In this document: in pieces, positions 62,323 through 64,000 of the stretch
How the letters are laid out: each line of letters opens with the position of its first letter
Position numbering within the stretch: position 1 is the first letter of the stretch
Origin: Actinacidiphila epipremni
Lineage (GTDB): Bacteria; Actinomycetota; Actinomycetes; Streptomycetales; Streptomycetaceae
Direction of reading: 5' to 3'
Assembly: GCF_012034175.1 (NCBI RefSeq)
Contig: NZ_JAATEJ010000003.1
Span: 124,001-188,000 of the forward strand
Length of the DNA stretch: 64,000 bases
Translations under genes and position numbers: made by a program
Notes under the pieces: model-generated
Databases searched by the model: none
What the model was told of the DNA's origin: nothing
Seen by the model: the letters and a program-made list of their open reading frames with translations, nothing else

Positions 62323-63769
62323 AGACGAAGGAGCCGAGGTCGAGGTGGCTCAGCGAACCGTCCGGGCGGCGCACCGGCCGCAGCCGCTCACCCGCGTAGT
62401 AGCCCTCGCGGCCGATCCAGGTGTCGCCTGTCCCGTTATGTTCCACGTGGAACCTCGCGGCGCGGCCCGATCCGGTGAGCGGGCCGAGGCTCAGCCCGCC
62501 GTCCGCGTGGACCCGCAGCGCATAGGCGTTGGTGCCCCAGTACCAGGGCCCGGCCAGCTCCAGCAGCTCCGGCGGCAGGGAGTCGGCCGGGCGCCACGCG
62601 GGCGGCAGCACCGGCTCGGCGTCGGCGGTGATCGCCAGCAGATCGGCCGCGATCGTGCCGACCTGCGGCCCCGAGGTCGCATTGGCCAGCACGATCGCCC
62701 CGACCCGCTCCTGCGGGCTCACCCACAGCGTCGCCAGGAAGCCCGGCATCGACCCGGTGTGCCCCGACAGCCGCCGCTTGCCGTACTGCCCGAGCTGGAG
62801 CCCCAGCCCATAGCCCCCGCCCGGGTCCTCCGGCGGCGCGGCCGGCCGCCGCATCTCCTCCAGCGTCGCCTCGCCCAGCACCCCGGCCCGACCGTCCGTC
62901 AAGAACGCCGCCCAGCGCGCCAGATCCCCGGCCGTCGACCACAACTGCCCGGCCGGCGCCATGAGCCCGGTGTCCTGTACGGCCTCGGGCCGCATCACAT
63001 CCGCCCACGGGTGGACGGCGAAGCCGCCGGCGGCCGGTGCCTGCGGCAGCAGCGTCGTCCGCGACATGCCCAGCGGCTCCAGGACCTCCGCGCGCAGCGC
63101 CTCGTACCAGTGCGTGCCGCGCAGCCGCTCCACCAGCGCGCCCAGCAGCGCGAAGCCGGGGTTGGAGTAGTGGTAGCGGCGGCCCGCCGGGTGCTTGACC
63201 GGGTCGGCGCCCAGCACATCGGCGAGCTCGGGCCGCAGATCGCCCGGCGTGCGCTCCCACCACGGGCCCGGTGTCTCCGACGCGATACCCGAGGTGTGGC
63301 TGAGCAGTTGGGCCACCGTCAGCCGGCCGGCCGCCCGCAGCCCGTCGGCGTCCAGGCCCGTACCGCCGAGGTCCGCCGCCGATCCGGGGCGGGAGGGTGC
63401 GGTGGTCTCCGGCAGATGGCGGGACAGCGGGTCGGCCAGGTCGATCAGGCCCTCGTCGCGCAGCCGCATGACCAGCACCGCGACGAAGGACTTGGTGAGG
63501 GAGCCGATGCGGTACTGCGTGTCGGCGTCCGGGGCGTGCCCCTCGATCATGCTGCGCGACCCGCACCAGACCAGCGACCCGTCCCGTACCACCGCACCGA
63601 CCAGCGAGGGCGCCCGCCCGTCACGCTGCCCCACCGCCACCCGCTGCAGCAACGCCCGCCGTGTACTGGGCAGCAACTCCCCGCCGTCGCCCGCACCACC
63701 GCCCGGCCCAGCACTCGACCCGCCGCCCGGCTGCCCGCCCAGCCCCTCGGTCCCGGCCCGCACCGTCAC
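62261..63769 (-). CDS. SxxK serine hydrolase (beta-lactamase/esterase class C-like)
   Basis: 502 residues from the GTG at 63769, chosen for AAGGA 9 bases upstream over the GTG at 63787. Active-site motifs: GSLTKSFVAVL (Ser-x-x-Lys), YHYSNPGFALLG (Tyr-x-Asn) and GHTGSMPGF (third box). A Gly-rich N-terminal segment precedes the domain and a C-terminal ~130-residue beta-sandwich-like region follows. No signal peptide is evident. Family members are esterases, peptidases or lactamases; substrate not inferable. A parS-like palindrome lies inside the gene. Confidence 0.9.
   Translation of the reverse strand: MTVRAGTEGLGGQPGGGSSAGPGGGAGDGGELLPSTRRALLQRVAVGQRDGRAPSLVGAVVRDGSLVWCGSRSMIEGHAPDADTQYRIGSLTKSFVAVLVMRLRDEGLIDLADPLSRHLPETTAPSRPGSAADLGGTGLDADGLRAAGRLTVAQLLSHTSGIASETPGPWWERTPGDLRPELADVLGADPVKHPAGRRYHYSNPGFALLGALVERLRGTHWYEALRAEVLEPLGMSRTTLLPQAPAAGGFAVHPWADVMRPEAVQDTGLMAPAGQLWSTAGDLARWAAFLTDGRAGVLGEATLEEMRRPAAPPEDPGGGYGLGLQLGQYGKRRLSGHTGSMPGFLATLWVSPQERVGAIVLANATSGPQVGTIAADLLAITADAEPVLPPAWRPADSLPPELLELAGPWYWGTNAYALRVHADGGLSLGPLTGSGRAARFHVEHNGTGDTWIGREGYYAGERLRPVRRPDGSLSHLDLGSFVFTREPYDPAAPVPGGFPGWS
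62439..62454. other. parS-like site inside the serine hydrolase gene
   Basis: GTTCCACGTGGAAC (62440-62453) is a perfect 14-bp palindrome with the parS core; the 16-mer TGTTCCACGTGGAACC differs from a consensus parS at two positions. It encodes FHVEH in the overlapping gene. Confidence 0.7.
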
Positions 63770-63853
63770 CCGTCCACGTCCTTCCACGTCCAGTCGCCCG
63801 CAGCTCTCACCCCGCCCGCGCCCACCGTCCGAGCGCCGAGGTGCGCCGCGGGT

Positions 63854-64000
63854 TCAGCCCCGCGCCGCGTTGTTACGGTAGTCCGCCGGGCCGAAGCGCA
63901 CCGCCACGATCGACATCCGCAGCGAGCGCAGGCCGGGCAGCAGATGCGAGACCGGCGCGATCGCGAACGGCCCCCGGCCGCGCGGCAGCGGCAGGCTTCG
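63854..64000 (-). CDS. C-terminal end of a gene cut by the window edge
   Basis: On the minus strand an open frame enters from base 64000 and stops at TGA 63854. The visible 48 residues include PFAIAPVSHLLPGLRSLRMS and end VRFGPADYRNNAARG. Codon bias looks coding but I do not recognise the family. It is upstream of, and on the same strand as, the serine hydrolase. Confidence 0.45.
   Translation of the reverse strand, partial: RSLPLPRGRGPFAIAPVSHLLPGLRSLRMSIVAVRFGPADYRNNAARG

Overview
This is a very GC-rich, gene-dense window with frequent GTG starts, GTGA/ATGA start-stop overlaps and several leaderless-looking promoters. The families present (DUF5926, DUF5326, DUF6344, a fused CydDC, a Sco/ECuC/CopCD/DyP copper cluster, Rex-type control of cydA) point to Streptomyces or a close relative. 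From memory the gene order runs parallel to the origin-proximal core of S. coelicolor, roughly SCO3977 down to SCO3925. Three parS-like sites and a DnaA-box cluster fit a position near oriC. No dnaA/dnaN origin is in the window itself.

Layout. 1-10.6 kb: the 5' end of a Pro/Ala-rich protein, a GDPD phosphodiesterase, two HATPase anti-sigma-like proteins, a SEC-C protein, a primase/polymerase-like protein, a degenerate PP2C phosphatase and aminopeptidase P. 9.8-16.7 kb: a copper-handling cluster (membrane protein, YcnI, Sco, PCuAC, CopC-CopD fusion, Tat-type DyP peroxidase). 16.7-20.4 kb: pheA, a non-coding DnaA-box cluster, serS and a HAD phosphatase. 20.4-24.8 kb: a rhomboid-like protein and a two-ATPase/two-permease ABC operon. 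25-30 kb: an alpha/beta-hydrolase-SDR fusion, a metal-dependent hydrolase, a MerR regulator and a DUF72 protein. 30-33 kb: a large secreted beta-helix/PKD/repeat protein.

33-38.5 kb is the accessory region. A truncated SIMPL protein carries the first codons of a VapC toxin. Next to it lie a VapB relic with an internal stop and a relic of a luciferase-like monooxygenase (LLM). About 3 kb away sits an intact VapC-VapB/LLM arrangement in the same order. Between the two copies is a compact three-gene operon: a 22-residue hydrophobic peptide, a PaaK/F390-synthetase-like adenylate-forming enzyme, and a nine-segment membrane protein with the YD and GLGD aspartate motifs of presenilin-type intramembrane proteases. 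I consider this the best candidate for an undescribed system in the window, a possible peptide signal or RiPP-like product that is activated and cut in the membrane.

38.6-64 kb returns to housekeeping content: an NmrA-like reductase, a VOC protein, a HAD phosphatase, the cydA-cydB-cydDC bd-oxidase operon with a Rex-type operator and parS sites, hisC, a LacI regulator with a TTA codon, a metallophosphatase, thiC with a TPP riboswitch, a DUF5326 membrane protein, a cupin, a holin-like protein translationally coupled to a cystathionine-lyase-like enzyme, a Nudix protein, a MarR/MFS pair with a 20-bp perfect operator palindrome, and a SxxK serine hydrolase. Partial genes lie at both ends.
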